Source: Natronoplasma sp964602715 (GTDB taxonomy: Archaea; Thermoplasmatota; Thermoplasmata; Halarchaeoplasmatales; Halarchaeoplasmataceae). From it: a stretch of 64,000 bases of DNA. The position numbers were made by a program, and so were the translations under genes. Below the pieces are notes generated by a model that saw only the letters and a list, made by a program, of their open reading frames with translations, was not told where the DNA came from and made no database searches. Position 1 is the stretch's first letter. Each line of letters starts with the position of its first letter. Where the stretch lies: assembly GCA_964602715.1 (NCBI GenBank), contig CAZRSB010000005.1:7178-71177 (forward strand), in the 5' to 3' direction. This document shows, piece by piece, positions 1-8,123 of the stretch.

Positions 1-477
1 TTGCCTTAGAGAACCTTTTAAATCGACTTTAACACTTCTCGGTACTTTCAACCATGTTTTTCCAGTTCCGAGTATTACTGCTACATCTGTAGCTCCCATA
101 CCAACGGCAAAACTCCCGAAAGCACCCAATGTGGGAGTATGAGAATCTGCTCCTACGATTATTTTATTTTTTTCTACTAATTCTTTTTCATAGACGACTT
201 GGTGACATATACCTTCTCCTTCAAATAATTGGATGTCATATTGTTCTGCAAATTCTCTTGTTCTATTCTGCAGATCTGAATAATCAACAGTTGATGAGGG
301 ATATACATGATCGAAGAAGACATAAGTGTCATTTGGTTTTTGGACGCTATCATAGTTCTGGTTAAACGCTCTTATGACTAGAGGCATAGTTGCATCATGA
401 CCGTATGTCAAGTCAACTTCCCTTATCACTGACTCTCCTGCCTCAGCATTCAAAATATTTTCAACTATTGTCGACAT
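1..477 (-). CDS. leuC: 3-isopropylmalate dehydratase/homoaconitase large subunit (partial)
   Basis: The window edge cuts this gene; the first 159 codons are visible on the minus strand. Reading from the ATG at 477 gives MSTIVENILNAEAGESVI, then the aconitase-family signatures FDHVYPS, EGEGICHQV, VGADSHTPTLGAFGSFAVG and GTGKTWLKVP. The family hydrates/dehydrates isopropylmalate (leucine) or homocitrate (alpha-aminoadipate lysine route) with a 4Fe-4S cluster and a separate small subunit; the cluster cysteines lie in the missing part. It overlaps the upstream synthase by 17 bp, so the two are translationally coupled and should act in one pathway. Leucine versus lysine cannot be decided here. Confidence 0.9.
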   Translation of the reverse strand, partial: MSTIVENILNAEAGESVIREVDLTYGHDATMPLVIRAFNQNYDSVQKPNDTYVFFDHVYPSSTVDYSDLQNRTREFAEQYDIQLFEGEGICHQVVYEKELVEKNKIIVGADSHTPTLGAFGSFAVGMGATDVAVILGTGKTWLKVPRSVKVDLKGSLRQ

Positions 478-1579
478 ATTTTTCCTCCTTTATTTCTCTT
501 TTAGAAATCAATTTTTTGAGATCAAATTGGCCAGACGAACTTTTCAATGATGCCAATATTTTCTTTACTGTTTTATCATCTGCTTTAATTCCTTTTTTTT
601 CCAAATAATGTTTGACTGAATCTTTTCCGGAATACATATCAAGATGAACCTCCCTTTTTCTTCCTAGATCTTCTGCGGGCATGAATTCGTAGGTGTTTGG
701 ATCCTCTATTACAGCTGAAACATGCAAACCCGAATTATGGACAAAGGCATTTTCTCCTACGATGGGTTGATTTTCCTGAACCTTTAACCCGGTAATATTT
801 TGTATCATTTCACTCAATTCATTCAACTTATGTAGATTGTAAGCATCGATATCATAATGATACTTGAGAGTAACAGCAATTTGAGCCAGATCAACAATAC
901 CTGATCTTTCTCCTATTCCATTGACAGAAGCATCAACTAGTGTAGCCCCCGCCTCAACTCCCATGATCGCATTGGTTAAAGCTAATCCCATATCATCATG
1001 GCAATGTACGTTTGTAGGAATACTATAATCTAAAAAATCAGTAACTATTTGATAGAAATCGAAGGGATAGGCACTACCAGTTGTATCTGCCACACTGAAT
1101 CTATTTGCACCTGCATCTTTAGCTCTACTCAATGTCCTAAATAGATTATCCCATTCAGTTCTGATTGTGTCTTCGGGCGTAAAACGCACTTTAAGTCCAT
1201 GATCCTTTGCATAGGTGATAGATCTTTCAATTTTTTGAAGAGCCTCATCTAAACTGATTTCAAATCGATTTTTTAAGGCCCTTTCTGAAACACATAAAAA
1301 TATTCCAATCCATTCAACCCCTGATTCAATCACTAGATCGATGTCTTCTTTTGTAGCCCTAGAATGGGCTAACAGACTTGCATCTAGATTTTGAGAAGAC
1401 ACTTCTCGAACACCTTCAAAGACAGAGTCACTGACTGCAGGGTGTCCCAATTCTATAAAATCAATTTCGAACTCGTCTAGGGCCGTAGCGATCTCTAAAC
1501 GTTCTTTTGAAGTATAACTAACACCTGGTGATTGTGCTCCCTCTCTTAATGTGCTATCTAGTAATTTTATGTTTTTCAT
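461..1579 (-). CDS. Homocitrate synthase / 2-isopropylmalate synthase family
   Basis: An acetyl-CoA-dependent aldol condensing enzyme (DRE-TIM family). It opens with LLDSTLREGAQSPG and has the metal motif NVHCHDDMGLALTN, then GATLVDASVNGIGERSG and VGENAFVHNSGLHV. It lacks the long leucine-feedback domain of classical LeuA, which suits homocitrate or archaeal isopropylmalate synthases. I chose the ATG at 1579 because AGGTGAG lies just upstream; a GTG at 1588 would overlap that ribosome site. The coupled aconitase-type subunit and the divergent Lrp regulator fit an amino-acid operon. Product assignment (lysine-type homocitrate versus leucine-type isopropylmalate) is inference. Confidence 0.88.
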   Translation of the reverse strand: MKNIKLLDSTLREGAQSPGVSYTSKERLEIATALDEFEIDFIELGHPAVSDSVFEGVREVSSQNLDASLLAHSRATKEDIDLVIESGVEWIGIFLCVSERALKNRFEISLDEALQKIERSITYAKDHGLKVRFTPEDTIRTEWDNLFRTLSRAKDAGANRFSVADTTGSAYPFDFYQIVTDFLDYSIPTNVHCHDDMGLALTNAIMGVEAGATLVDASVNGIGERSGIVDLAQIAVTLKYHYDIDAYNLHKLNELSEMIQNITGLKVQENQPIVGENAFVHNSGLHVSAVIEDPNTYEFMPAEDLGRKREVHLDMYSGKDSVKHYLEKKGIKADDKTVKKILASLKSSSGQFDLKKLISKREIKEEKYVDNS

Positions 1580-1832
1580 TATTCTCACCTAACTTTACAC
1601 AATTAACTGACTCTTTTGTTATTATGACTGATTGAAAGTTCTGGTATCTTTTTATACAATCTATTTTTTCAGTGTTAGTTCTTCGATTGTTTCTAATTTG
1701 AAAATTAATATAATCAAAAAGTTCTTTTTCTATAGTTCTTAGATCAATTCCATTCCTTTTAAGATTTTCGTAATGGATTTTACGATTATAGTTTATATGA
1801 TCTCTATCTTCATACCTGTATTTATCGCGCAT
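1554..1832 (-). CDS. Hypothetical small protein or leader ORF
   Basis: A 92-codon ORF rich in Asn, Arg, Lys and Ile with no family I recognise. It starts a few bases after the position where transcription should begin from the TATA-like GTTATAAATACT at 1857-1868 (minus strand), as in a leaderless archaeal gene. Its end overlaps the synthase start and contains that gene's ribosome site. The downstream gene having a ribosome site suggests it is internal to an operon whose first gene would be this ORF. It could instead be a translated leader controlling the synthase, or chance. Confidence 0.4.
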   Translation of the reverse strand: MRDKYRYEDRDHINYNRKIHYENLKRNGIDLRTIEKELFDYINFQIRNNRRTNTEKIDCIKRYQNFQSVIITKESVNCVKLGENNEKHKITR

Positions 1833-1856
1833 ATTGATAGACAGATATAAGTATAT

Positions 1857-1932
1857 GTTATAAATACTTTTTGTATTCTTTTACGAAAAAAGCAAATAAA
1901 TTACTATATTCGTATTACAGTAAGTTTTAAAT
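1857..1932. promoter_or_regulatory. Divergent promoter region between synthase operon and Lrp gene
   Basis: Two TATA-like boxes face apart: GTTATAAATACT at 1857-1868 for minus-strand transcription and GTTTTAAATC around 1924-1933 for the Lrp gene, each about 25 bp from a start codon. An Lrp-family protein often regulates its divergent neighbour, so operator sites are likely between them, but I see no clear palindrome. Confidence 0.45.
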
Positions 1933-1956
1933 CTTCTACTCTCATAAAGTATAGAT

Positions 1957-2352
1957 ATGGATGAAACCGATCAGCAAATACTGAAGATATTGAAAAAAAA
2001 TTCTAGAATGAGTTATATTGACATAGCGGAGAAAGTGGATTTGAGTGAAGGAGCCGTAAGAAAAAGAATAGACAACCTTAAAAAAGATGGAGTGATCAAA
2101 AGATTTACGATAGAAACTAGTGCTCAAACTGAGGGATTGGTGATAATAAGAATTGATCCAGCAAAAACGAGAGAAGCAGCTAAAGAAGTAAAAAATTATG
2201 CTGAAAGGGTCTATGAGTTGTCTGGTGAATGGGATGTAGTGGCTTGGCTCTATGCTTCGGACATAAGAGAATTGAATGAAAAAGTGGACAAAATAAGGGA
2301 GATCTCTGGCATCTTAGATACTTCTACCCTTATAAAGATGAAGGAACATTGA
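1957..2352 (+). CDS. Lrp/AsnC-family transcriptional regulator
   Basis: 131 residues. An N-terminal winged helix-turn-helix (about 1-50: ILKILKKNSRMSYIDIAEKV and VRKRIDNLKKDGVIKRF) precedes a C-terminal ligand/oligomerisation domain (about 60-131), including the family-typical SGEWDVVAWLYA. Such proteins bind amino acids and regulate amino-acid genes; Sulfolobus LysM is a relevant archaeal example. The divergent position next to the homocitrate/isopropylmalate synthase operon makes that operon the obvious target. The start is nearly leaderless behind a TATA-like box. Confidence 0.88.
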   Translation: MDETDQQILKILKKNSRMSYIDIAEKVDLSEGAVRKRIDNLKKDGVIKRFTIETSAQTEGLVIIRIDPAKTREAAKEVKNYAERVYELSGEWDVVAWLYASDIRELNEKVDKIREISGILDTSTLIKMKEH

Positions 2353-2432
2353 TAATCTAAATTCGACCTCAAATGTGTAATAGAGAGATATATCAGGGAT
2401 CAAAAGAAAGGATTAGACAGATGATGACATCT

Positions 2433-3899
2433 CTATCCTAAAAAACTTCTAAGATTTGCAGCCTCCTGAACAAACTCGCTGATTTTCACTTTATTTTCTT
2501 TTCTAATACGTTCAATTATTTCATCAGTTACTTTTTTGTGTTCCAGATTAATATCCACTTCTTCTCTTAGTTCTATCAGGGTCTTTCTCAGCTCATCCGG
2601 GACAAAAGGCGAATCTTTGTTAAAATACTCCAATGCGGTTTTTAAATCATCGTCAAAGTGAACATATACTTCTCTTATATATTCTAAATCTTTTTCTTCT
2701 AAAGCGTTAAGCCCCAAAATTTCAGGGGGTAATCCTATGGAATAAAGAGAAGCAGTGAAAGTGATTGCTCTAGGCAAGTTTGTCCCTTCAAAATCGCGCG
2801 AGTAACCAAATAAACCGGTATGTAATTTTCTTTTTCTCCGTCCTGGAACGTATCTAGCTACGTCGTTAATAACTGAAACTAGTTGGGATATATGTTTTCT
2901 GTATTCTGAGGAGTATCTTTCGACAATTTCAAGACTTCTCTTTATGTTTATTTTTTGAGGAGATTCTGTCTTTCTACTTTGGAGGTATTCAACTCCATCT
3001 CGGACTTCTTTAGGAGGATTGTCATATTTAAATGCAGATTGAATGGTGAAGGTGTGAACACTTGGATAGTCATCTATGATTCGATCGACCGTGAAAGGAG
3101 TCAAATTTCCTCTAAATGGAGAGGAGCCAGCTCCGAGGATTGGATATATATCTACACTCGTCTCTTCATTTAAATCATTGATCTTTTGAAGGGCTATCTT
3201 GTTCAATAGTATTGCTGAGAGATTGCCATAGTTCATAGCAGGATCTGATCTTGCTAAGAAAATCCGTTGATGTTCTGTGTCCTTATCTTCAAGATATTTT
3301 TTAGTGATATCATATACGGCGAGCATATTCTCTTTATCTTCTAGGAGAGGTATTACGTTAATAGCATCTGGTTTGAAATCTCCGATCCATTCGGCTATAG
3401 TTAGATCCTCTTCTTTAAATGATTTTTTTTGTTTACCGACAACGAAATCCCGATAATAATTGTATATTCTATTCAAACTATCAGCGGATGTAGTCATCGG
3501 CAAGATAACTTCAAATATTGGCGATTGTTCTTCTTCATAAAATAATTTTGATGTATCAAATGACCTAGGAATGCTTTCTAATGTTTCGATAAGTATCTTA
3601 GCTTCGGCTTTTTCTATGGCTGGATTTGGAACTCTCATTGTTAAAAATAGATCTTTACCAATTTTATTATCTTTGAAAAAATCTCCATAGTTAGCCAACA
3701 ATTTCTTTACAACGAAATCGTCTGTTTCTTTTCCTTCACAATCCCACATTTGTTCGTCAACACCAAGATGAGAAAAGCCATAATATGCCTCCTTAACTTC
3801 ATCTTCACCCCCTATTTCTGCATTCTCAGAAAAAAATGGGGTATGAACATTGTCTGGATGCTGAGTACTCATACATTTTGGTATTTTGGCTTCATACAT
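2433..3899 (-). CDS. ppcA: Phosphoenolpyruvate carboxylase, archaeal type
   Basis: Carboxylates PEP to oxaloacetate, feeding aspartate-family amino acids. Recognisable by the archaeal-type N-terminus KIPKCMSTQHPDNVHTPFF, then MRVPNPAIEKAEAK, FLARSDPAMNYGNL, PILGAGSSPFRGNLTP and VPGRRKRKLHTGLFGYSRD. The frame is open to 3980, but the extra N-terminal 27 residues are unlike the family, so I place the start at the ATG at 3899 (488 residues, normal length). TATATATG near 3930-3940 would be its promoter. It points toward the Lrp gene and stands alone. Confidence 0.93.
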   Translation of the reverse strand: MYEAKIPKCMSTQHPDNVHTPFFSENAEIGGEDEVKEAYYGFSHLGVDEQMWDCEGKETDDFVVKKLLANYGDFFKDNKIGKDLFLTMRVPNPAIEKAEAKILIETLESIPRSFDTSKLFYEEEQSPIFEVILPMTTSADSLNRIYNYYRDFVVGKQKKSFKEEDLTIAEWIGDFKPDAINVIPLLEDKENMLAVYDITKKYLEDKDTEHQRIFLARSDPAMNYGNLSAILLNKIALQKINDLNEETSVDIYPILGAGSSPFRGNLTPFTVDRIIDDYPSVHTFTIQSAFKYDNPPKEVRDGVEYLQSRKTESPQKINIKRSLEIVERYSSEYRKHISQLVSVINDVARYVPGRRKRKLHTGLFGYSRDFEGTNLPRAITFTASLYSIGLPPEILGLNALEEKDLEYIREVYVHFDDDLKTALEYFNKDSPFVPDELRKTLIELREEVDINLEHKKVTDEIIERIRKENKVKISEFVQEAANLRSFLG

Positions 3900-4288
3900 G
3901 ATATCTCTAATTCTCGAGATAAAAGGAACATATATAAAATTTTTCGTAAATTTCTTTCGAATATTACTTGTGCAAATCAAATTAGACTATGCAAATCGTA
4001 ATTTAATTATGGTATATAGGTATAATCAATCAAAAATCTAATGAAATATCTATATTAAAAATCAAGATAGATCCAATGGTGTTATTTAGATTAGCTATTA
4101 GAACTATTGATCATTTTTATTTGTGTCATAGAGTTTTTCTCCCGTCATTTCATTCCAATGTCTTCAAACATGTCAGGGCTTTTTCGAATGGTTATGTAGT
4201 CTTTTTGGTTTTTTTCTTTTTCATGGACTTTAAGTAGTTATAGATTATCTAAATTAATCAAGAAGACACCTTCCTATCCGTAGCGACA

Positions 4289-4320
4289 GCGAGGATGAAG
4301 AGGGTTTTTAATCCTCGCTA
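4289..4320. repeat. Perfect 9-bp inverted repeat
   Basis: AGCGAGGAT at 4289-4297 pairs exactly with ATCCTCGCT at 4312-4320 around a 14-base loop. It is GC-rich in AT-rich surroundings and not followed by a T run, so it looks more like a repeat or protein-binding site than a terminator. Confidence 0.6.
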
Positions 4321-4352
4321 ATCGGCAGATTAGGCGGGTGATGAATTGGTCT

Positions 4353-4486
4353 GTATAGGAGGCTGTCAACTTTTTAGTGATATTGCCGATTTGTCTAAAA
4401 GGGATGTAGCTCTTCAGAATAATATATGATATCTTTCAAAATATCTAAAAACTGAAAAATCACTAAATTTTAGACAGTATCTATAC
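4353..4486. mobile_element. MITE-like element with terminal inverted repeats
   Basis: The left end CTGTCAACTTTTTAGTGAT (4363-4381) and the right end, read inward as CTGTCTAAAATTTAGTGAT (4459-4477), agree at 15 of 19 bases. The symmetry extends outward to GTATAG/CTATAC. The interior is about 75 bp with no ORF. This is the layout of a non-autonomous insertion-sequence derivative. Related ends occur at 31062-31080 and 63930-63948. Confidence 0.6.
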
Positions 4487-4670
4487 TTCAAATTGTTTAT
4501 ATGGTATCGATATATTCAGTCGGGACCATTCTTACATTCTAACTCCCTTTTTATTTTAACTTATTCTACCTTTATTTGTTTTAAGATTCAAAGACATTCT
4601 CTTAATACTAAACTTAGTACACATCCTGGACCTTAAAAACCTGATTGAATCAGAGTACTTAGAAAGGAAA

Positions 4671-4699
4671 GATTTATTTATTTGTACATACATTGTACA
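4671..4699 (+). promoter_or_regulatory. Promoter and operator of the toxin-antitoxin pair
   Basis: A TATA-like GATTTATTTATT is followed by two palindromic TGTACA boxes at 4683-4688 and 4694-4699, 11 bp apart (one helical turn), directly before the antitoxin start. Ribbon-helix-helix antitoxins usually bind such paired sites and repress their own operon, so this is a good candidate operator. Confidence 0.6.
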
Positions 4700-4704
4700 T
4701 ATAG

Positions 4705-5022
4705 ATGTCATCTAACAGCGAGAATAGATCGAAAAGGGTTAATTTCAGACTACCCGAGGAATTGATAGATATGGCCGACGTCACAGCTAGAGTGAAGCAT
4801 AAGAACCGAACGGAGATAGTGAAGGAAGCTTTGGACGAACATCTGCACGAGATCATTGACAAGAGTTTCAAGCAAAAGGTGATAGAGTTGTATCTGGACG
4901 ACGAGATCGAATACGAGATGTTGAAGAAGTTCCTTGGTCGAGAGGACGCAGAAGCTGTGAAAGCCTCTAAGGATATATTGGACCGGGGAGACGAACTGGC
5001 CGAAGAACTCTCTGAACTTTGA
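4705..5022 (+). CDS. Ribbon-helix-helix antitoxin/regulator
   Basis: 105 residues. The N-terminus carries a ribbon-helix-helix DNA-binding domain (RVNFRLPEELIDMADVTAR, then KHKNRTEIVKEALDEHL); the rest is an acidic helical tail (about 50-105) suited to wrapping a toxin. It directly precedes a PIN-domain protein, the usual antitoxin-toxin order. The DNA is visibly more GC-rich than the neighbours, pointing to transfer. The paired TGTACA operator upstream supports autoregulation. Confidence 0.8.
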   Translation: MSSNSENRSKRVNFRLPEELIDMADVTARVKHKNRTEIVKEALDEHLHEIIDKSFKQKVIELYLDDEIEYEMLKKFLGREDAEAVKASKDILDRGDELAEELSEL

Positions 5023-5033
5023 GGAGAGATTCT

Positions 5034-5549
5034 ATGTTGGTTTTGGATACAAGTGCCTTCATATCTCTCGGGATTTGCGATTGCGTCGAGATATTGTTGG
5101 ACGAATTCGATGTTCATACTTCTAATGCGGTGATGGATGAGCTGGAGGAACTGAGCAGTTACGATGATTTGGAGGCTGAGATTGCGGAGAGATGGTTAAA
5201 GAGAAAAGATCAGTTGAATGTTCATCAGATAGGTGAGGCCGGTGAGTTCGATCACGGCAGGATCGATAGGGGCGAAGGATCCTGTGCTGTTCTAGCTAAA
5301 AAGACGGACGCTGAGTTTTTGATAACTGACGATGTAAGAGCCCTTCCTTTCCTCAAAAATATAGCTTTAACCGAAATTGTGATATCCCCTATCGTTCTGA
5401 AAGCGCTGGTGAAGAGAGGGTTGTTGAGTAATGACGAAGCTACGGAAAAACTAGAGAAGTTGATCGAGAAGAGAGATTGGTTTGAAACGCCAATCTATGA
5501 AAGGTCGTTAGAGTTTTTTGGAGACGTATCTACGGACGATAGTTCCTAG
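5034..5549 (+). CDS. PIN-domain ribonuclease toxin (VapC-like)
   Basis: 171 residues. PIN-domain acidic residues are visible in order: LVLDTSAFIS, VMDELEEL, RGEGSCAVLA and ITDDVRALPFL, which together form a Mg-dependent RNase site. GAGGAG 8 bases upstream fixes the start at ATG 5034 rather than the TTG at 5019. It follows the antitoxin by 11 bases. It is longer than minimal VapC toxins (about 130), with a helical C-terminal extension. The known family cleaves tRNA or rRNA; the target here is unknown. Confidence 0.8.
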   Translation: MLVLDTSAFISLGICDCVEILLDEFDVHTSNAVMDELEELSSYDDLEAEIAERWLKRKDQLNVHQIGEAGEFDHGRIDRGEGSCAVLAKKTDAEFLITDDVRALPFLKNIALTEIVISPIVLKALVKRGLLSNDEATEKLEKLIEKRDWFETPIYERSLEFFGDVSTDDSS

Positions 5550-5684
5550 ATGTTTAGTCCCTTATAAGCCCCAAAAGTCGAGTCATTGACTATAAAAGGT
5601 TCGATATACGCCATCATTTTTAATATTAATTCATATAATAATCAAAGCCATATTATTCTAATTGTCTTAAATTAATAAAAATAA

Positions 5685-5697
5685 CAATATTTATATA
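5685..5697 (+). promoter_or_regulatory. TATA box of the aspartokinase/methionine operon
   Basis: ATATTTATATACG matches an archaeal TATA box. Transcription would begin near 5715-5722, leaving a leader of about 140 bases before aspartokinase, unusually long for this window, where many first genes are nearly leaderless. Confidence 0.55.
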
Positions 5698-5800
5698 CGT
5701 CCATATCTATCACTGCATGATAACATGTACATAGAAAAAGAATACAAAAAATTATCTACAAATGTTCAAAGAAGGTGGGGGACAGAGATAGAGAAAGAAA

Positions 5801-5838
5801 GGAGGGATCATTTTATGCCCCCGCCTGGGGGAAATTAA
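5801..5838 (+). other. Start signal out of frame with aspartokinase (uORF MPPPGGN or shifted N-terminus)
   Basis: GGAGGG at 5801-5806 is a strong ribosome site, well spaced from ATG 5815. That ATG opens only seven codons (MPPPGGN) and stops at 5838, in a different frame from aspartokinase. Removing one G from the G run at 5827-5831 would join it to aspartokinase as MPPPGEIKLDTNTIVLKIGG. Either the run hides a sequencing or natural frameshift, or this is a leader peptide with a Pro-Pro-Pro-Gly stall motif. Confidence 0.55.
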
Positions 5839-5857
5839 ACTAGATACAAATACAATC

Positions 5858-7042
5858 GTGCTGAAGATCGGTGGTTCGTGCCTAAAGGATGGAAATACGC
5901 TTAAAAATTCCATTAAGAGGATAGACTCCTGCATCAAAAATAATATAATTCCCATTGTAGTGGTTTCAGCTCTTAATGGGCTAACGGACCAACTGGTTCA
6001 CATAGTTGAAAATAATATTGAGGAAAATTCTTCTGTAAGAGATACGATAATATCTAAGGGAGAACAGTTCAGCGCGGAACTCATCGAATATATTTTAGAT
6101 CACAAAGGATTAGAGTCCAAAAGCCTGAATTTAAGTGATGATGACTTTCCAATAATTACTGAGATGGAAGAACACGAGCTAAAAATAGATTTCGAAAAAA
6201 CAATGTCTAAAGCAAAGGAAATACTGCCTTCTCTATTAAGTAAAGGGATCATACCTATCATTCCAGGTTTTGTTGGCAAAACAAATGATGGAGATATCCA
6301 AACTTTTGGGAGAGGAGGATCTGATACCACTGCTATCATCATGGGGTCCATTTTATCAGTGGATGAAATAATTTTACTAAAAGACGTGCCAGGTATAATG
6401 AGATGTGATCCTAAAATAAGTCAAGAAGATAAAGTGATAGAAAAAATTGAAGCGAAAAAAGTGATGCACATTGGCAATAATGGAGGAGAAATAGTAAATC
6501 CTGAGGCTTTGAAATACAAAAACAACTCTACTGATATAAGAGTAGTAAATTTTGATAATGAAAATTTCCTAAAAGAAGGAACTAAAATAGTAGGAACTAC
6601 AAGAAATTACGAGACTTTCACTGTTCACGAGTCTCTCGCTATGATTTCTATAGTACCTAATGGCTCTACTAATAAAATAGATAAATATTTTGATCGATTA
6701 GGGAAAAATAAAATTGATTGCATTGAAAACTTCAAATCTAAAGAATATTGGTCAATCTGCCTAGAACAAGTAGAACTAGATAATGCGATAAGAGTTATTC
6801 ATGATGAAATAAAGAGTAGTGATGATGAAATTGCGATCAGTCACGAAAAGGATATTGCTTTGATAGAGATAAAATTTGGTCCGAACATAGACTTAAATAA
6901 ACATCTTTTCAAAATCCATAAAAAATTATTCGAAAATTCTATAAGGATAATATCTACCAAGTTTGATAATCATGACCTTATTTTAACTATAAAAAATGAA
7001 GATTTAGAAGAGTTCATGAACGCTTTGGAGATGATAGCATGA
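5858..7042 (+). CDS. lysC: Aspartokinase
   Basis: Phosphorylates aspartate, the first step to homoserine, methionine, threonine and possibly lysine. The amino-acid-kinase domain spans about 1-245: KIGGSCLKDG, VVVSALNGLTD, FGRGGSDTTA, KDVPGIMRCDP and GEIVNPEALKY. A weakly conserved pair of ACT regulatory domains follows (about 255-394). GTG 5858 has no ribosome site and leaves the N-terminus about two residues short; the frame is open further upstream (see the 5801-5838 entry). The next gene starts inside its stop region, so it heads a tight operon. Confidence 0.9.
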   Translation: MLKIGGSCLKDGNTLKNSIKRIDSCIKNNIIPIVVVSALNGLTDQLVHIVENNIEENSSVRDTIISKGEQFSAELIEYILDHKGLESKSLNLSDDDFPIITEMEEHELKIDFEKTMSKAKEILPSLLSKGIIPIIPGFVGKTNDGDIQTFGRGGSDTTAIIMGSILSVDEIILLKDVPGIMRCDPKISQEDKVIEKIEAKKVMHIGNNGGEIVNPEALKYKNNSTDIRVVNFDNENFLKEGTKIVGTTRNYETFTVHESLAMISIVPNGSTNKIDKYFDRLGKNKIDCIENFKSKEYWSICLEQVELDNAIRVIHDEIKSSDDEIAISHEKDIALIEIKFGPNIDLNKHLFKIHKKLFENSIRIISTKFDNHDLILTIKNEDLEEFMNALEMIA

Positions 7043-8070
7043 AAGTTGGAATTGTAGGAGCGACTGGTTTAGTTGGACAGCGATTCGTTCAGTTACTGGA
7101 AGACCATCCTTATTTTGAGATATCTGAATTAGTGGCTAGTGAAACCTCGGCAGGGAAGAGATATGAAGAAGCAATAGAGAATGAAATAAGGGATACTCCC
7201 GAGACAATTGGGAATAAACTAGTGAAAGACCTCGATGATGATCTGGACTGCAGATTAATATTTTCTGCACTACCAGCCAAAATAGCTAAAAAGATCGAGA
7301 TTTCACTGATGGAAAAAGGATATGGAATATTGACAAATGCTAGTGTACATAGGATGGCCCCCGATGTGCCATTATTGATTCCAGAGGTGAACTCAGATCA
7401 TTTAAAATTGATAAAGGAACAGCAAGAAATCAAACATGACGGATTTTTAATAGCTAATCCAAACTGTTCTACAATACAATTGGCTTTAGCTTTAAAACCT
7501 ATAGAAGAAAGTTTTGGTCTAAAAAAGATAAACGTAGTAACTCTTCAGGCACTTTCTGGAGCCGGATATAAAGGTGTAGGTGCTTTTGAATCTGCTGATA
7601 ATGTGATCCCATTTATACCTGGCGAAGAAAATAAAATAGAAGAGGAATTAAAGAAAATATTTGGAAAATTAAATGGAGATTGCATTGAAAAAGAGAAATT
7701 CATGACGAGTGCTTCTTGTAATAGAGTGAATATAACAGATGGTCATCTAGAAAATGTCTCTATTGAACTCAAAGAACAAACCGATATAGAAGAACTAAAA
7801 GAAATCATTGAAAATTTCACTCCATTAGAAAATGATTGTTTACCTACAGCTCCTGCTAAGCCCTTAATTTACATCGATGAAAAAGATCGCCCTCAACCAA
7901 GGATAGAACTTTCTAGTTTAGAAAAATCGATGTCAGTATATATAGGAAGGTTGAGAAATGACCCTATTTTAGACTTCAAATTCATAATCTTAGGACATAA
8001 CACTATCAGGGGAGCAGCTGGAGCGAGTATATTAAATGCTGAGTTATTGTATTCTAAAGGATTGATATAA
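7039..8070 (+). CDS. asd: Aspartate-semialdehyde dehydrogenase
   Basis: 343 residues. Reduces aspartyl phosphate to aspartate semialdehyde with NAD(P)H. N-terminal Rossmann motif GATGLVGQRFVQLL; catalytic cysteine in ANPNCSTIQLALAL; further family motifs LQALSGAGYKG and SCNRVNITDGH, and a C-terminal RGAAGASILNAELL. It overlaps aspartokinase by 4 bp (ATGA), implying translational coupling. The archaeal/fungal-type length and sequence style fit. Its product needs homoserine dehydrogenase, which is not in the window. Confidence 0.93.
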   Translation: MKVGIVGATGLVGQRFVQLLEDHPYFEISELVASETSAGKRYEEAIENEIRDTPETIGNKLVKDLDDDLDCRLIFSALPAKIAKKIEISLMEKGYGILTNASVHRMAPDVPLLIPEVNSDHLKLIKEQQEIKHDGFLIANPNCSTIQLALALKPIEESFGLKKINVVTLQALSGAGYKGVGAFESADNVIPFIPGEENKIEEELKKIFGKLNGDCIEKEKFMTSASCNRVNITDGHLENVSIELKEQTDIEELKEIIENFTPLENDCLPTAPAKPLIYIDEKDRPQPRIELSSLEKSMSVYIGRLRNDPILDFKFIILGHNTIRGAAGASILNAELLYSKGLI

Positions 8071-8123
8071 AATAAATGGCATTAGTATATTTCCTATGAA
8101 ATATATAAAATAGGAGTGATATA

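Larger units (their letters stand above)
3900..4670. other. Gene-free interval with repeats
   Basis: No credible coding region. The part next to the PEP carboxylase start holds its promoter. It also contains a perfect 9-bp hairpin (4289-4320) and a short element with inverted ends (4353-4486), both listed separately. The tail leads into the toxin-antitoxin promoter. Confidence 0.6.

Noticed and set aside
129..365. Plus-strand ORF near the window start
   Set aside because: Antisense to the leuC-like gene, whose protein is clearly recognisable on the minus strand.
4674..5117. Minus-strand 147-codon ORF over the antitoxin
   Set aside because: Mirror of the well-supported RHH/PIN pair; Ser-rich and without a start signal.
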